16,578 nt of DNA from Clostridiales bacterium (GTDB lineage Bacteria; Bacillota; Clostridia; Oscillospirales; Acutalibacteraceae): positions 1-16,578 of the forward strand of contig JAAYFA010000143.1 of NCBI GenBank assembly GCA_012728445.1, in the 5' to 3' direction. Shown piece by piece: positions 7,190 through 15,587 of this stretch (the first letter of the stretch is position 1; each line of letters begins with the position of its first letter). Below the pieces are notes generated by a model. The model worked only from the letters and a program-made list of their open reading frames with translations, was not told where the DNA came from and did no database searches. The translations under genes and the position numbers were made by a program.

Positions 7190-8209
7190 ATGAGAGAGCA
7201 GCTTGAGTTGATTCAGAAATCCGCAGAAGATGAATTAAAAAGAGCGGAAAGCCAAACGGATATTGAAGCGACACGCATCAAATATCTCGGCAAAAAGGGT
7301 GAACTAACGGCCGTCCTGAAACGGATGGGTTCCCTTAGTGCAGAAGATCGCCCCATTTTCGGTCAACTTGCAAATGAGGTCAGGTCCGACATTGAAAATC
7401 AAATTGCCAAGAAAGTTGAATCAATAAAAGCTGTTGAAATGGCAGCTCGTTTGCAATCAGAGGCTATTGATATAACGGTGCCCGGCATAAAACAGCGCAT
7501 CGGGCATAAACATCCTTTATCGATTGTTCTTGACGAAGTTAAAGATATTTTTCTCGGGCTTGGGTTCTGCATTGCAACCGGGCCTGAAATTGAGTGGGAC
7601 TATTATAATTTTGAAGCTTTGAATATCCCTAAGAACCACCCGGCCAGAGATACGCAAGATACATTCTACATAACAGAAAACATGCTTCTTCGCACGCAGA
7701 CCTCTCCTGTTCAAATACGTGTAATGGAAAAACAAGCGCCCCCAATCAGAATTATTGCTCCGGGCAGAGTCTATCGCTCGGATGCCGTCGATGCCACACA
7801 CTCCCCTCTTTTCCATCAAATTGAGGGACTTGTTGTTGATAAGGGCATAACAATGGGACATCTTAAAGGATGCCTTGACGCCTTTGCAAAATGCTTGTAT
7901 GGGGAAGATACTAAAATTCGTCTGCGTCCGCATCATTTCCCGTTTACGGAACCGTCTTGTGAAATAGATGTGTCTTGTTTCAGATGCGGTGGAAAAGGCT
8001 GTGCGATGTGCAAAGGCGAAGGATGGATTGAAATATTAGGCGGAGGCATGGTTCACCCGAAGGTGCTTAAAACCGGAGGAATTGATCCGGATGAGTATAG
8101 TGGATTTGCTTTTGGTGTAGGACTTGAACGACTTGTTATGTTCCGTTTCAGTATTGATGATCTACGTCTTTTCTACGAAAATGATTTGAGATTTCTAAGT
8201 CAATTTTAG
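7190..8209 (+). CDS. pheS: Phenylalanine--tRNA ligase alpha subunit (PheS)
   Basis: Catalytic alpha subunit of the alpha2-beta2 phenylalanyl-tRNA synthetase, attaching Phe to tRNA-Phe in the cytoplasm. The protein has 339 residues from the ATG at 7190, which has AAGGAG 6 bases upstream. An in-frame TTG at 7172 is less likely. An N-terminal coiled-coil tRNA-binding arm spans about 1-90. The class II core follows, with GPEIEWDYYNF at 131-141, motif 2 in the region GRVYRSDAVDATHSPLFHQ (192-210), and motif 3 GFAFGVGLERLVM at 305-317. A Cys cluster (C-x-x-C ... C-x-x-C, 263-274) precedes GWIEILGGGMVHP, as is common in clostridial PheS. Expression is controlled by the T-box upstream. The stop TAG lies 11 bases before the pheT ATG, and its last bases form part of the pheT Shine-Dalgarno. 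Confidence 0.97.
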   Translation: MREQLELIQKSAEDELKRAESQTDIEATRIKYLGKKGELTAVLKRMGSLSAEDRPIFGQLANEVRSDIENQIAKKVESIKAVEMAARLQSEAIDITVPGIKQRIGHKHPLSIVLDEVKDIFLGLGFCIATGPEIEWDYYNFEALNIPKNHPARDTQDTFYITENMLLRTQTSPVQIRVMEKQAPPIRIIAPGRVYRSDAVDATHSPLFHQIEGLVVDKGITMGHLKGCLDAFAKCLYGEDTKIRLRPHHFPFTEPSCEIDVSCFRCGGKGCAMCKGEGWIEILGGGMVHPKVLKTGGIDPDEYSGFAFGVGLERLVMFRFSIDDLRLFYENDLRFLSQF

Positions 8210-8214
8210 GGGGA
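8208..8214 (+). promoter_or_regulatory. Shine-Dalgarno pointing to the ATG of pheT at 8221
   Basis: AGGGGGA ends 6 bases before the ATG at 8221. This supports the canonical start upstream of the TAA codon rather than the ATG at 8293, whose nearest AAGGA is about 13 bases away. Confidence 0.7.
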
Positions 8215-8220
8215 TTAATT

Positions 8221-10602
8221 ATGAATTTATCAAAATAATGGTTAAATGATTTTTTTACAACTTCTGTTTCGGATAAGGAATTTGCCGATATAATGACCAT
8301 GAGCGGTTCAAAGGTTGAAGGGTTTAAACAAGAAGGCGAACAGCTTTCGAACATTGTAGTCGGTAAAATATTAGAAATTGAAAAGCATCTAAACTCCGAT
8401 AACCTATGGACTTGCCAAGTGGATGTGGGGTTGCCGGAAACGGTTCAAATCGTAACCGGCGCTCAAAATTTGACTTCAGGTGATTTTGTACCTGTCGCTT
8501 TGGATAATTCCGTTGTTTTTGGTGGAAAAACAATCGTAAAAGGAAAACTGAGAGATGTTGACAGCGAAGGAATGTTATGTTCCCTTAGCGAACTCGGGTT
8601 GACTCTTCATGATTTTCCTTACGCCACAGAAAACGGAATATTTGTTCTTGGCGATGATTGCGAAAAAACAACGGGCGAAGATATAAGAACCGCTATCGGT
8701 TTAAATGACACAATAACGGAGTTTGAAATTACTTCTAACCGTCCCGACTGCCTTTCCGTCGTTGGACTTGCGAGAGAGGCAGCGGCTTCTTTCGGTGAAA
8801 CACTTCAGCCCCCTACGCCCACATTGAAGGGCGGTACGGGGAATGTAGAAGAATATTTGAAGGTTGCGATAAATGATCCCGAAAAATGTTACCGTTACAT
8901 AGGCGCTGTCGTTACCGATGTAAAAATTGAGCCATCCCCTCGCTGGTTAAGGGAAAGATTAAGAGCAAGCGGAGTCCGCCCCATCAACAACATTGTTGAT
9001 ATTACAAATTATGTAATGCTCGAATACGGACAGCCTATGCATGCATTTGATATTCGATACCTTGATAACAATGAAGTGAATGTTCGTTGTGCGACAAATG
9101 GAGAAAAAATCGTAACACTTGATGGTATTGAAAGACTTCTCGATGTGGATATGCTTGTAATTGCGGATGCAAACAAGCCGGTGGCCGTTGCCGGAGTAAT
9201 GGGTGGAGAATACAGTGGTGTAATGGATGAAACAAATACGATTGTTTTTGAATCGGCCTGCTTTAACGGTTCGAGCGTTAGAAGCACAGCAAAAAAGCTG
9301 GGCATGCGAACCGAATCGTCGGCACGCTTTGAAAAGGAACTGGACCCGAATGGCTGTCTGAATTCAATTTACCGTGCACTGGCGCTTGTAGAGGAGCTAA
9401 ATGTAGGGAATATTGTCAATGGGTTGGTTGATTGCAATTACAACCAACGCAAGCCACGCGTTATACCTTTTAACTGGAAGTGGGTTAATAAATTTGTTGG
9501 CATTGATGTATCTGCAGAGAAACAAAAAGAGATTTTGGAACGAATTGGTTTTACGGTCAATAATGATGCTATCACGGTCCCTACATTTAGGAACGATGTC
9601 GAACACTTGGCTGATATTTCGGAAGAGATTGCACGGTTTTTCGGGTATGAAAACATACCAAACTGCCCTCTTGCAGGAATAGCAAACGGAAAACTCTCGG
9701 ATAGACAGCAGTTTGAAAAAATAATGAATGGAGTTCTGCTTGCCTGTGGCTTGTCGGAAATTCAAACCTATTCTTTTACGAGTGCAAAATGCTTTGATAA
9801 AATATGTCTTCCTGCGGAAAGTGAAATGCGCCAATGTATTTGCATATCCAACCCCATGGGTGAAGACACCGGAGTCATGCGTACAACTTGCTTACCATCC
9901 ATGCTCGAAGTGATTGCCAGAAATTACAAGCACAGGAATCCCGAGGCCATGCTTTACGAAATTGCGACCGAGTATGTGTCAAAAGGCAGTGAGACCTTGC
10001 CGCTTGAAAATCAAAAAATTGTGATCGGCATGTATGGCGAAGAAAGTGGTTATACATTAATCAAAGGAATTATTGAGGAAATCTTAAACGTTGCCGGAAT
10101 AGCTGCTTACGAAATTGAGGTGTGCAACAACAACCCCGCCTATCACCCAGGCAGATGTGCGGCAATAACGATCGACGGCGAGTATCTAGCTGTTTTGGGT
10201 GAAATTCATCCGCAGGTACAGTTGAATTATGAAATTAACACAAAAATTTATGCGGCAGAGATTGATTTTGAAATGCTGTTTAAATTAAAAAACCTAAAAA
10301 GAACGTACAAACCCTTGCCCAAGTACCCCGCTGTTGATCGCGACTTGTCTTTTACCTGTGAAAAAGGTATCCCCGTCTTACGGCTCCAAAATTTAATTGC
10401 GCATGCAGCAGGCCCCTTACTTGAAAGCATTTCGCTCTTTGACATTTATGAAGGCAGCCAAATCGCAGATGGAACGAAAAGCCTCGCTTTCACTATGCGC
10501 TTGAGGTCGCCCGAAAGAACACTTACCGACCGGGACGCTGACGAGGCGGTCAGTAATGCGGTAGATGCGCTTAATAAAATAGGTATTACCTTACGAGCGT
10601 AA
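8221..10602 (+). CDS. pheT: Phenylalanine--tRNA ligase beta subunit (PheT), with an in-frame TAA at codon 6
   Basis: Beta subunit of phenylalanyl-tRNA synthetase, needed for assembly, tRNA binding and editing of mischarged Tyr. The canonical ATG at 8221 follows AGGGGGA and reads M-N-L-S-K-stop-W-L-N-D-F-F. Relatives have Lys, Arg or Met-Lys at this place before W-L. So TAA (8236-8238) looks like AAA changed to TAA. The frame then stays open to 10602, 793 codons plus stop. Domains by full-length numbering: start of the fold with WLNDFF, OB-fold tRNA-binding domain about 40-150, B3/B4 editing domain about 210-385, B5 about 405-475, catalytic-like core about 485-690, and the FDX-ACB anticodon-binding domain about 700-793 (PKYPAVDRDLSF). 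The first downstream in-frame ATGs are 8293 and 8299. Starting at 8293 gives 769 residues and drops 24 conserved N-terminal ones. The gene is essential in bacteria, so a real null is unlikely. Confidence 0.93.
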
Positions 10603-10609
10603 AATACCA

Positions 10610-10638
10610 TTGTGTTATTTTAGATGATGGTGTATAAT
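10610..10638 (+). promoter_or_regulatory. SigmaA-type promoter of ireB
   Basis: TTGTGT (10610-10615), 17-base spacer, perfect TATAAT (10633-10638). It starts 8 bases after the pheT stop, so ireB has its own promoter. No clear terminator separates it from pheT; only a weak A/T-rich TAAAAT/ATTTTA pair is present. Confidence 0.75.
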
Positions 10639-10663
10639 ATAATCGAATACGGAGGTGGCATAA

Positions 10664-10909
10664 ATGACGGATCGTACAATCGAATTTTCAATTAAAGACG
10701 AGAAAGAATCAGAGATGCTCCGCACCTTGAGAATCGTTTATGATGCATTGGCGGAGAAAAATTATAACCCCATAAGTCAAATTGTCGGTTATATCTTATC
10801 TGAGGATCCGACATACATTACAACACACAATAATGCGAGGAACCTTGTCCGTAAAATTGACAGAGACGAGTTACTACTCGCTTTGGTTAAAAACTACCTG
10901 CAAAAATAA
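10664..10909 (+). CDS. ireB: IreB-family regulatory phosphoprotein (UPF0297)
   Basis: Small cytoplasmic protein of the IreB (DUF965, YrzL) family. In Enterococcus IreB is phosphorylated on threonine by the PASTA kinase IreK and tunes cephalosporin resistance. The 81-residue product has the typical length and family blocks: FSIKDEKE near 9-16, LRIVYDALAEKNYNPI at 22-37, QIVGYILSEDPTYITTHNNA at 39-58 and ARNLVRKIDRDELL at 58-71. The ATG follows GGAGGTG closely. In many Firmicutes ireB is followed by ruvX (yqgF) and a DUF1292 gene. Here a different small gene follows 26 bases later. It ends in TAA. Confidence 0.95.
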   Translation: MTDRTIEFSIKDEKESEMLRTLRIVYDALAEKNYNPISQIVGYILSEDPTYITTHNNARNLVRKIDRDELLLALVKNYLQK

Positions 10910-10935
10910 AAACGCGAATTGGAGTTATTAATAAT

Positions 10936-11238
10936 ATGGCAGAGAAAAAGAAAGAAAACGGCTTTCTCCTTTATAAAGGAAAGCCTTTGGTACGAAACGA
11001 AAACACGATTTATTACGGTGACATGAATGATCCCTTTGTATTGGTACTTCAAATTACCAGTACAAAAACCGTTAAGAATCTTGTTGTTTCAGACAGAGTT
11101 GTTGTTCAACTCGTCAGCACGGACCCGGATGTTCGTCCCCGTGACCGCATTGTAAAGAAAGCCGAAAAACGAGGATTGTATAGCGCTATGGATATCGGGA
11201 CGGTTTGGCTTGAACGCGAACTAGAAAAATCGGTATAG
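10936..11238 (+). CDS. Unrecognised 100-residue protein downstream of ireB
   Basis: I do not recognise a named family. The product has 100 residues, starts MAEKKKENG and has no Cys, signal peptide or membrane segment. The first half looks beta-rich (FLLYKGKPLV, NTIYYGDMND, FVLVLQI, VVVQLVSTD). The second half is charged with short helices (RIVKKAEKRGLYSAM, WLERELEK). This would suit a small soluble beta-rich fold. The ATG has GGAG about 11 bases upstream, a rather long spacing. It is 26 bases after ireB, shares its promoter and is followed by a strong terminator, so the two genes form a two-gene transcript. Base composition matches the neighbours. It is real rather than chance: it is tightly placed between ireB and a terminator and the opposite strand is not coding. 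It ends in TAG. Confidence 0.8.
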   Translation: MAEKKKENGFLLYKGKPLVRNENTIYYGDMNDPFVLVLQITSTKTVKNLVVSDRVVVQLVSTDPDVRPRDRIVKKAEKRGLYSAMDIGTVWLERELEKSV

Positions 11239-11252
11239 TTTTACAATAATTC

Positions 11253-11288
11253 AAAGCAGGGACGATTCTAAATCGTCCCTGCTTTTTT
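11253..11288 (+). terminator. Strong intrinsic terminator after the ireB transcript
   Basis: A perfect 15-bp stem (11253-11267 with 11271-11285) over a CTA loop runs into a T-run to 11288. It lies between convergent genes. On the minus strand only three T follow, so it acts mainly for the plus strand and possibly weakly for the ABC permease transcript. Confidence 0.9.
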
Positions 11289-11306
11289 AGGTTTTTTGGG
11301 CAAAGA

Positions 11307-12551
11307 TCATTCTCTGCGCAGTGCTTCGATAGGCGGCATTTTGGCAGCTCTTTGAGCCGGATAGATCCCGAAAAATATACCGATAACGCTTGAAAAACCA
11401 ATGGCAACAGCAACCGTGAAAAACCGTATATCCATAGGGATCTCCATATATTCCGAAACTAAAAGTGAGCCGCTAACGCCGATTACCAAACCGACAACCC
11501 CGCCAATAACACAAAGTATGACCGACTCCGTGAGAAATTGGAACAAAATTGTCGATGTCTTAGCGCCTAACGCTTTACGAATTCCGATCTCTCGTGTTCT
11601 TTCGGTAACCGATACAAGCATAATATTCATAACCCCTATTCCGCCGACGAGCAGAGAAATTGCGCTTACTCCCGCAACAAACAAGGTGAATATTTTTATA
11701 ACGCTGTCCAGTAAATCAATAAAAGTTGCCATGTTAACAACAGAATAATTTTCACTGCCACCATTGTTGTGTCTTGAATAGAGCACATTCAGTGCCGCAT
11801 TACCTGCACTATCCAAGTTTTCGTCTTTATCAGCCATCAGGTAACACATTTCATAATAACCCTGACTGTCCATCAAAGCATTAACAACGGAACCGGGCAT
11901 AATCAGGATGCTTGTCGGCATAGCGGAGAATGACCCTAATGGGTTACTGCCTCCACCTAGAGATGACGTTGCACTTCCCATCATAGTTGTCAAGTCAAAA
12001 ACGCCTATCACTTTTAAACGAACACTTTTGTTGTTCAACGAAAAATCCACATACTGACCCACACAATTTTCATAGCCAAACATCGTGTATGCAGTCATCG
12101 TGTCGACAAGAGTAACCGGTCGACTGGCATCATATTCGTCTTGGTTAAAGAATCTTCCGAACTTTACCGGCGTATTCATCACCTTGGAAAAATCTGTTGT
12201 GCCGGACAAAGCAACGGACATGGTTTGCGCCTTGTCCGTCTGAGCGTTTCCGATTGAAAATACAAAGGGAGATGCATATTTAACGGTCTCTAGACTTTTG
12301 ATCTCTTTAATATCTTCATCTGTTATAAACTCGCTGGGTGTTGCGGTAACAGTGTTAACATTGATACTCACCGTATTGGAGCCCATGTCTCTAATCATGT
12401 CAACAATGTAATCCCGTCCACCATTGCCGATGGTAACGATAGCGAGAACCGAGGCCACACCGATAATTATGCCAAGCATGGTAAGCAGCGAACGCATCAT
12501 GTTGGTGCGGATACTAAAAATGGCGATTCTAATGTTTTCTTTAATGTTCAC
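11307..12551 (-). CDS. MacB/FtsX-type ABC transporter permease
   Basis: Permease of the MacB-like (FtsX/MacB core) ABC family, usually exporting peptides, antibiotics or lipids together with a fusion protein and an ATPase. The protein has 414 residues. One membrane segment lies near 18-40 (LLTMLGIIIGVASVLAIV). A long extracytoplasmic domain spans about 45-285 and includes a Gly/Ser-rich stretch (SSLGGGSNPLG). Three membrane segments lie near 288-310, 340-362 and 375-397. The loop between the first two carries the family signature TERTREIGIRKALGAK, and the C-terminus is the typical PIEALRRE. The start is GTG at 12551 with GGAGG 7 bases upstream. It lies 33 bases after the membrane fusion protein gene. 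No ATPase gene is adjacent. This is the only gene here ending in TGA; readthrough would add 12 residues unlike the family. Confidence 0.9.
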   Translation of the reverse strand: MNIKENIRIAIFSIRTNMMRSLLTMLGIIIGVASVLAIVTIGNGGRDYIVDMIRDMGSNTVSINVNTVTATPSEFITDEDIKEIKSLETVKYASPFVFSIGNAQTDKAQTMSVALSGTTDFSKVMNTPVKFGRFFNQDEYDASRPVTLVDTMTAYTMFGYENCVGQYVDFSLNNKSVRLKVIGVFDLTTMMGSATSSLGGGSNPLGSFSAMPTSILIMPGSVVNALMDSQGYYEMCYLMADKDENLDSAGNAALNVLYSRHNNGGSENYSVVNMATFIDLLDSVIKIFTLFVAGVSAISLLVGGIGVMNIMLVSVTERTREIGIRKALGAKTSTILFQFLTESVILCVIGGVVGLVIGVSGSLLVSEYMEIPMDIRFFTVAVAIGFSSVIGIFFGIYPAQRAAKMPPIEALRRE

Positions 12552-12584
12552 GCATTGCCCTCCGCGAAATTGATGATAATGTTT

Positions 12585-14156
12585 CTAATCAGCGACAGTA
12601 GTCGCAGTTGAGGTTTCAGTCTTCTTGGTCGTGGAAATATTGCTAGGTGTTTCTGTCGACTGGATAGAAACTTTTTCTCCATCCTTGAGTGTCATTGGTG
12701 GCGCTTTAACAATTATATCGCCTGCTTCGCAACCGGAAATCACTTGATACAGCGCTCCCGAGAATATCCCTGTTTTAACCTGTTTACGTTCAACTCTCTT
12801 CGTTTTTGAGTTATATAAAAATATGTATGAACCCTCGCTGTCAAATTGAATAGCCTCAGCGGGCACAAGAGTTGCATTTTCCGCTTTGTCAACATCAATG
12901 GAAATTGCAACATCAAAACCGATTATGATGGATGTGTCGGGGTTATCAATTGAAACTTTGGCCTCTACGCCGCTTGAAGACCCGCTACTTCCGAGAAGTG
13001 AATTGATGTTAATGCTGCTGCTTGAAGATGCTACAGGGCTAATAAAGGTTATTTTTCCGCCAAATGTCTTGCCATCTGCGGCAACTATCTTTGCCTCTTG
13101 ATCCATCGTAATCTTCAACACATCATATTTACCAAGAATAAAATTAGCGGCAAATGGATAATATTCGACTGTCATTCCCGATGAATTCGGTGTTATGAAC
13201 TGTTTGATCATATCGACTATATCCGCGCTTTCGCTATTACTTGAAAGAACGCTAAGCATGGCAGATAAATCAAGTTTTGTATCAATGGCCGATGCGCTTT
13301 TGAAGTTTTGTCCGGCAACAATGTTAATCTCTCGGATAATGCCTTCATTTTTCGCAATCCAGCCATTTTGCAACCCGTCAACCGCAGCTTTCGTTTTATT
13401 ATAATCTTCCAGTGTAGACTCATATATAGACTTGAGTGTACTTTCAAGGATTCCGCTTGCTTGAGCATCAGCAATGGTTTGCTTTGCTTGAAGCTGAATC
13501 AATTCAAGTTTTAAAGATGTCAATTTTGTCTGATCTGCAGACATTCCTGTTATAGAAGACAAATCAAAAATTGCAGGAGTTTCTCCCCTGAGTAACTGAA
13601 GAATTAGATTGTCTTCGAAAAATGAATTGATTTTGTCTGCAATTGACTTGTCAGTTGTTTCGGTTTTGGGGTCATTTTTATTAGCAGTCGCTGCAATCGC
13701 TTGCTCAAGTCCTTTAATTTCAGACTCTAAAGAAAGAATATCTTTTTTAATAGCAACAAGTTCGGCAGCAGATATTTTTGCGGCTTTTTTTGAACTGGTA
13801 TAAGTTTCATAAGCAGTCTTGTAAGCCTTTTCCTTCTCACCTATCAGGCCACTTAATGAGGCCGTATCGAATGTAGCTAGCAAGTCCCCTTCTTTAATTC
13901 TGTCGCCAACGCGAACGTTTACAGTTGTAACTTTCGTGCCGTTAAGAATAGAGAAAGATTCTTGATTGGCGGATTCAACCGTTCCTGTTGCATCAAGCGT
14001 CTGAACAACATCGCCGCTGGACACCGTGGTTAATATGACCTTTGGCGGCGGTGCGGGTTTAAAAAGAAAATACAATAAGCCTGCAAAAAGAAAACTAATA
14101 ACCAGTATAACAACGGTAACAGCTATTTTCTTTTTTGTGCTCCATTTTTTTAACAT
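12585..14156 (-). CDS. HlyD/MacA-type membrane fusion protein of an ABC exporter
   Basis: Periplasmic-adaptor-like subunit (RND/HlyD, MacA/YknX type), anchored in the membrane and working with the permease downstream. The protein has 523 residues, longer than most Gram-positive members. A short basic tail and one membrane segment lie at about 10-32 (IAVTVVILVISFLFAGLLYF). The first half of the barrel-sandwich (lipoyl-like) domain follows at about 45-100 (TVSSGDVVQTLDATGTV, VGDRIKEGDLLATFD). Coiled-coil arms span about 105-165 and 205-275. Then come the second half with VRVGD-like returns, a Ser-rich loop (ASSSSSININ), and beta-barrel/membrane-proximal domains (VPAEAIQF, VKTGIFSG). The tail is Ser/Thr-rich and ends VAD. 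The ATG at 14156 follows AGAGG at 6 bases. The predicted extracellular part fits a Gram-positive exporter. The substrate is unknown. It ends in TAG. Confidence 0.88.
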   Translation of the reverse strand: MLKKWSTKKKIAVTVVILVISFLFAGLLYFLFKPAPPPKVILTTVSSGDVVQTLDATGTVESANQESFSILNGTKVTTVNVRVGDRIKEGDLLATFDTASLSGLIGEKEKAYKTAYETYTSSKKAAKISAAELVAIKKDILSLESEIKGLEQAIAATANKNDPKTETTDKSIADKINSFFEDNLILQLLRGETPAIFDLSSITGMSADQTKLTSLKLELIQLQAKQTIADAQASGILESTLKSIYESTLEDYNKTKAAVDGLQNGWIAKNEGIIREINIVAGQNFKSASAIDTKLDLSAMLSVLSSNSESADIVDMIKQFITPNSSGMTVEYYPFAANFILGKYDVLKITMDQEAKIVAADGKTFGGKITFISPVASSSSSININSLLGSSGSSSGVEAKVSIDNPDTSIIIGFDVAISIDVDKAENATLVPAEAIQFDSEGSYIFLYNSKTKRVERKQVKTGIFSGALYQVISGCEAGDIIVKAPPMTLKDGEKVSIQSTETPSNISTTKKTETSTATTVAD

Positions 14157-14273
14157 AATATACCTCTTCCTTTAAAGAATGTGATCAATTATTATAAGTT
14201 TCAACTATATTCATTATAGAACAATTAAAAAGACTAGTATGTAAAGCCATGTAAACAAATTGTGAATAAGTTA
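14157..14273. other. Intergenic region between purD and the exporter operon
   Basis: A/T-rich. It holds two minus-strand TATAAT matches (14196-14191 and 14218-14213) that could be -10 boxes for the exporter genes, but no convincing -35 at 16-18 bases. No clear purD terminator hairpin is seen. Promoter assignment is left open. Confidence 0.4.
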
Positions 14274-15536
14274 TTACCTTGTCCCAATATCTCTTCTATA
14301 AAAACCTTTGTCGAAGTTGATTTTTGACACGCCGGAATAGGCAAGCAAAAGTGCCTCTTCAATTGTATCGCCCAAAGCAGTCACGCCGAGGACTCTGCCA
14401 CCGTTTGTTTTAAATATATTTTCGGTTATTTTGGTGCCGGAATGATAAACAAATACATCGATTATTTGGCCGTTTTTATCCAGACCAGAAATAGGGATAT
14501 CTTTTTCGTACTCCCCCGGATAACCACCGGACGCCATCATGATGCACGCACAAGCTTTATCGGACCACTTTATATCAACTGTATCCAGCCGCTCTTCTAT
14601 CACCGCTTCAATAATATCAATAAGCGGTGTTATTAATCGCGGCAAAATTACCTGCGTTTCCGGATCACCGAATCTTGAGTTATATTCAATTACTTTTGGC
14701 CCGTCACTCGTCAGTATCAGTCCAAAATATAAACATCCTTTAAATGGTCTGCCTTCATCATTCATTGCATGAACTGTTGGCATGAAAATACTTTCCATGC
14801 AACGCTCCGCCATGTCGGCGTTGTAATACGGATTTGGGCTAATCGCGCCCATCCCTCCTGTATTGGGCCCGGTATCTCCATCGAAAGCACGTTTGTGATC
14901 CATCGACGAAACCATCGGTGCAATTGTTTTACCATCTGTAAAGGCAAGAACAGAAACCTCGGGACCTGTCAGGTATTCCTCAATAACAACTCTGTTGCCG
15001 GAGTCTCCGAAAATTTTGTCTTTCATCATGCTGTTCACTGCGTCTTCGGCCTCATCATAGCTTTCGGCGATGACAACACCTTTGCCGAGCGCCAGACCAT
15101 CGGCCTTAATGACAACGGGGTATTGATTCTGAATATTGATAAAATTAAGTGCCGCTTCGGGATCATCAAAAATCTCGTAAGCCGCAGTAGGAATAGCATA
15201 TTTTTTCATTAAGTCTTTTGAAAACACTTTGCTGCTTTCAATTTCAGCAGCGTTTTTTTGGGGACCGAATGCCTTAATACCAACACGTTCCATTTCATCA
15301 ACCATGCCGGCCGCTAAAGGATCGTCCGGTGCTACGAAAACAATATCGACGCCTTGTTCTTGTGCGAGCTTAACCATTCCGCAAACGTCTCCCGCATCAA
15401 CGGAGAAACATTGGGCGTCAAAAGAAATGCCACCATTACCGGGTGCGCAAATAATCTCATCAACCCTGCTGCATTCTTTTAGTTTCCTGATCAGTGCGTG
15501 TTCTCTGCCGCCTGAACCAACCATTAATATTTTCAT
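14274..15536 (-). CDS. purD: Phosphoribosylamine--glycine ligase (PurD)
   Basis: GAR synthetase: joins glycine to phosphoribosylamine with ATP, the second step of purine synthesis. The protein has 420 residues from the ATG at 15536, the usual length. Landmarks: MKILMVGSGGREHAL at 1-15, APDDPLAAG near 70-78, the ATP-grasp segment KADGLALGKGVVIA near 143-156, EEYLTGPEVSVL near 185-196, DHKRAFDGDTGPNTGGMGA near 212-230 and EYNSRFGDPETQ near 284-295. The start needs care. A GTG at 15569 would add 11 residues (MEARHLIALTD) not expected in the family. The only good GGAGG (15567-15563) overlaps that GTG and lies 26 bases from the ATG. The family alignment favours 15536. The gene follows purH by 51 bases in the same direction and is probably the last gene of the purine operon. 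It ends in TAA. Confidence 0.95.
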   Translation of the reverse strand: MKILMVGSGGREHALIRKLKECSRVDEIICAPGNGGISFDAQCFSVDAGDVCGMVKLAQEQGVDIVFVAPDDPLAAGMVDEMERVGIKAFGPQKNAAEIESSKVFSKDLMKKYAIPTAAYEIFDDPEAALNFINIQNQYPVVIKADGLALGKGVVIAESYDEAEDAVNSMMKDKIFGDSGNRVVIEEYLTGPEVSVLAFTDGKTIAPMVSSMDHKRAFDGDTGPNTGGMGAISPNPYYNADMAERCMESIFMPTVHAMNDEGRPFKGCLYFGLILTSDGPKVIEYNSRFGDPETQVILPRLITPLIDIIEAVIEERLDTVDIKWSDKACACIMMASGGYPGEYEKDIPISGLDKNGQIIDVFVYHSGTKITENIFKTNGGRVLGVTALGDTIEEALLLAYSGVSKINFDKGFYRRDIGTR

Positions 15537-15562
15537 ATCAGTTAAAGCAATTAAATGCCTAG

Positions 15563-15567
15563 CCTCC
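15563..15567 (-). promoter_or_regulatory. Shine-Dalgarno-like GGAGG far from the purD ATG
   Basis: GGAGG on the minus strand, 26 bases before the conserved ATG at 15536 and overlapping the GTG at 15569-15567. The ATG itself has nothing resembling a Shine-Dalgarno in the usual window, so purD initiation is unresolved. Confidence 0.4.
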
Positions 15568-15587
15568 ACTCTATTTGAGTTAATAAA

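Noticed and set aside
7517..7936. Minus-strand 139-codon open frame inside pheS
   Set aside because: Shadow of the conserved pheS catalytic core; low-complexity, unlike any family I know.
8221..8300. Frameshift as the cause of the pheT break
   Set aside because: The reading frame before and after the TAA is the same and both sides match the family, so it is a substitution and not an insertion or deletion.
3712..11309. Genome-wide recoding of TGA or TAA
   Set aside because: TAA ends eight genes at family-typical C-termini, and TGA ends the ABC permease at the typical PIEALRRE end. Tryptophan is encoded by TGG throughout.
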